Assembly (NCBI GenBank): GCA_025642075.2
Contig: JAODUO010000864.1
Coordinates: 239,350-303,349 of the forward strand
Direction of reading: 5' to 3'
Origin: Ridgeia piscesae
Taxonomy: Eukaryota; Annelida; Polychaeta; Sabellida; Siboglinidae
DNA: 64,000 nt
Shown: one piece after another, positions 13,521 to 64,000 of the stretch
Layout of the letters: each line of letters starts with the position of its first letter
Numbering within the stretch: position 1 is the stretch's first letter
Notes under the pieces: generated by a model
Seen by the model: the letters and a program-made list of their open reading frames with translations, nothing else
Told to the model about the DNA's origin: nothing
Databases searched by the model: none
Position numbers and translations under genes: made by a program

Positions 13521-14478
13521 ACCCAGGTGTGCATGTCTCAGCATTATCAGTAATTAATACGATAATAAAAAGTTCCCACAGATGTGAATGAATGGATCTT
13601 GATAGGATTCTGAGCTCCGTTGAGCACAAAATCAAGACGACTCTCAAAGCCTTCCAAAAGTTTGTGATCACTGAATTAGTGAGTAGATGATTTGTGCAAT
13701 GTCGACTCCTTTTTCATATGTGTGTGAGATCAATCGTGGTTGAATATACATCTTTCTTTCTACTTGTTGAAGTAACAGAAGACTTTCACTCATCGTTAGT
13801 AAAAAGTAGCATATTTCAGAAAGGGAAATAAGTAAAACTGAAACTTTTAAAATGATCCTTGAATGTTGTAAGGATATTTCTGTTTCTTGGGTAATAGTAA
13901 TTGAGTATATTTATCTCATTATTAATATTATTAATTATAGATATGGAGAAAATAAAAAAAAATTTGATAGGTAAAACATGTTCAATATAAAAACCTGTCT
14001 GCGTAGTTGTCACGACGTGGTTTTGTGTTCAGCTAATTTCAAAAGAACGACCGTCTTTATGTACACGTTGCAAGAAATGGTTTGCCCGAAATAGCCGCTG
14101 TCGGACGTGCGAATGATAACGTAGCGGTGCAACGTAGCGGTGCGGTTACGAGATAGTGCAGTAGTAAAGTACTGCAGTGGTTGATTTAGTGCAGTATTAT
14201 GACTAATGAATAGTACACTTAGTACACGTAGTACACTTAGTACACTCGCCACATTTATTGTGTAATCAAGTGTATATATCTGTTTACATGTCTTACACGC
14301 CAAAGACCACACGTTTGTGTCCTGCGGATCACTTGTGACACTGATTGTGTGCACACTCAGGTATCCCGGCTCACAGAGAGCGCAGTGATGCAATCAGCAG
14401 GTGTGATCAGATGAATCCGTGTATTTTATGTCTTCATTTGTGAAATATGAACAGTTAAGGCAATACCTGCTGTTAATT
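13521..14478. other. Unique DNA, nothing recognised
   Basis: No coding signal. A short run of AGTACACTTAGTACACGTAG lies at 14210-14245. Confidence 0.5.
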
Positions 14479-14546
14479 TAACACTAACACTAACACTAAC
14501 ACTAACACTAACACTAACACTAACACTAACACTAACACTAACACTA
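14479..14546. repeat. (TAACAC)n hexamer array, about 11 copies
   Basis: On the minus strand this is (GTGTTA)n, equal to TTAGTG repeats, one base different from the animal telomere unit TTAGGG. A second short run follows at 14551-14572. Confidence 0.93.
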
Positions 14547-14572
14547 TAAATTAACACTAACACTAACATTGC

Positions 14573-16218
14573 ATTTACATTTATTTCAGCGGTCTGCATA
14601 AATTATTGTACTTTAAATTTTAATAATAAAAAACTGCTTAAAGTTACTTTGGCTGCTAAATGACTTAGTGACAGGCGAAAACCAACTGCCCCCTTGATAT
14701 TTAATCCATTCAATTTGTTAATCACTCTTTAGAGAGCAAGAAAATTGACCATATCGACACAGAAACAGAGACATGCATATTCCCAAGATGACTCCAGTCT
14801 TGGAATACCTTCTGCCGTCAGATGAATGGGCTGTTTTTACGATACAGTTTTTAAATACAGTAATTTTATCCCAGCGTTGTTCGTCTAATTATTTTTAATG
14901 CACTTTAAAGTGTGCTATTATTGTTATTCTCACTGGGTAATGTTTTAGATGAAAATGCAAAAACGTTTAAAGTTTTAATGGGATTTCTGCCTAAAAGCAC
15001 ATCCTGACAAGTTTCGGGTTGTTGCCAACTACATATCAATGTCAAAACGTGGATTTATTCCCGGGCATATTTTATAATATCCAATCGGCAGGCTACCCTT
15101 TAGGTGCCAACATTTTTGGATTAACCGCACATGTTGTTATGTTTTGACATTGGTTGGGCAGGTGGTGCTAGATATTTCCATGAAGTGCTATTTGAAGTGC
15201 AGTTGATTCCTAGAAACATGAAAGGAGGCCAAGAAATGAACTCGTGAACTTACAAACCTAGTGTGGGCTGAAAGCCAGAAGTGGTACGGTCAATGACCAC
15301 CCATGTTTTGCAAGAAACGATAATATGCTGAAGTTAGAAAGGCGCCTCTTTGAAACATGTCAAACCAAATCATACTTCTTCTAAATATAACCCGAATCAA
15401 AGGCAGACATCGCCCGAGATTCTGAGTCACATGATACGCCACGGATGAGGGAGATTAGGATGCCGGGCCCCGGGCATGTCACATGGGGCTCGGTTTTATT
15501 TTTGGGTCTATTTTGAGAGGGTTGGTTTGCATTCGCTCGCTGGCTCATGTTATGAGCCAACCATGGCATAAGTGTTTCCCATCTCTCAGTTGCCCAACGT
15601 TTGCCCGTCCATCTTTGGCCAGACCCAACATTTACACTTATCTTTACTACATTTGCCTCAACATTTATACTGTTATCTTTACATTTACAACCATGTATTG
15701 TTATCATGACTCCTTGCTATTAAGATCACCATTACAACTGGACAGAAGTGACCTGATTAGTGAAGTGACCATGTTAGTGGAGCTAGTTTCCTATACTTTT
15801 TTGTTACAGGTATAATTTGTGACAGTCCTCGGGTGGCCTTAATTAGAAGGTGGTTGTATTCATGAGGTGACCGTAAAGTGAGGTGTGACTTTATATAGTT
15901 GATTGCATCTTTCAGAAATGTTATGGCATGCTAAACAAGTGTGTCATATCTTCAAGTTGTCAAGTATGTTTATCTAAAAAATTATACTTTGCTATCCTGC
16001 AGTTGGTAATCTTTTTGATGGGGAAAGACAATAAATAAATAAATAAAAAGTAAGTATATCAACAAATAGTTAACACTACATAAAACATTATTGTGACCCA
16101 AAAACAATAAATAAGAGTTAATGACATAATAAATAAATAATTAAAACTCATTAAAAATATGCAGTCCACGTGTGGGGTAGAGTGACATTGATGACTGTAT
16201 CTGTTGTGTCTGTTGCAG
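14573..16218. other. Unique DNA upstream of the first recognised PLC beta exon
   Basis: I searched it by eye for the preceding PLC beta exon and did not find one. Small open frames (15381-15815) lack recognisable features. AT-rich short repeats (AAATAAATAAATAAA) occur near 16030. Confidence 0.45.
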
Positions 16219-63420
<47,202 letters not shown>

Positions 63421-64000
63421 GTAGGCTTCACAATGTGCACCGAGATACTCTTTAAGGTAGGCTTCACCATGTGCACCGAGATACTCTTTAAGGTAGGCTT
63501 CACCATGTGCACCGAGATACTCTTTAAGGTAGGCTTCACCATGTGCACCAAGATACTCTTTAAGGTAGGCTTCACCATGTGCACTGAGATACTCTTTAAG
63601 GTAGGCTTCACCATATGCACTGAGATACTCTTTAAGGTAGGCTTCACCATGTGCACCAAGATACTCTTTAAGGTAGACTTCACATGTGCACCGAGATACT
63701 CTTTAAGGTAGGCTTCACCATGTGCACCAAGATACTCTTTAAGGTAGGCTTCACATGTGCACCGAGATACTCTTTAAGGTAGGTTTCACCATGTGCACCG
63801 AGATACTCTTTAAGGTAGGCTTCACCATATGCACCGAGATACTCTTTAAGGTAGGCTTCACCATGTGCACCGAGATACTCTTTAAGGTAGGCTTCACCAT
63901 GTGCACCGAGATACTCTTTAAGGTAGGCTTCACCATGTGCACCGAGATACTCTTTAAGGTAGGCTTCACCATGTGCACCGAGATACTCTTTAAGGTAGGC

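Overview
The window is nuclear DNA from an animal, probably a marine invertebrate. The evidence is intron-split coding sequence with GT/AG borders, very long VNTR-filled introns, decayed non-LTR retrotransposon pieces and a tRNA-derived SINE-like element. A lophotrochozoan such as a mollusc is my inference from the type of retroposon tails; nothing here fixes the species. There is no sign of bacterial genes, operons, CRISPR or a virus.

I can support one host gene: a plus-strand phospholipase C beta (PLCB, closest by eye to PLCB1/Drosophila Plc21C). Eight exons are clear, at 16219-16296, 47509-47649, 52855-52988, 55854-55938, 56287-56387, 57684-57850, 61934-62080 and 63263-63420. Their splice phases join from 47509 to 63420 into one open frame. 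They encode part of the PH domain, the EF-hand region and the first part of the catalytic X domain, with the His-Asn, Glu/Asp and His residues of the active site. A ninth exon, needed by homology, is probably at 45286-45354 but reads through stop codons as given. The first exons lie upstream or were not recognised, and the rest of the X domain, the Y domain, C2 and the C-terminal coiled coil lie beyond base 64000.

About two fifths of the window or a little more (my estimate) is tandem repeat: about fifty arrays with units of 2 to 96 bp. The largest are a 51-bp array (7000-10660), a 31-bp array (37310-39366), a 20-bp array (39770-42075), a 43-bp array (48555-52290) and a 56-bp array (53110-54650). 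Nearly all long open reading frames in the window are by-products of these arrays. Between the arrays is AT-rich unique intronic or upstream DNA holding a minus-strand LINE 3' end (28230-28678), two retroposon 3' ends that split older arrays (4779-5155, 54954-55311) and SINE-like pieces.

The most striking observation is that four of the eight recognised PLCB exons run at their 3' ends directly into a tandem array whose unit contains the exon end plus its own splice donor (36, 57, about 17 and 36 bp units). Each array multiplies a functional-looking 5' splice site from a few to dozens of times. In two cases, use of a later donor would add in-frame 12-residue blocks to the enzyme.
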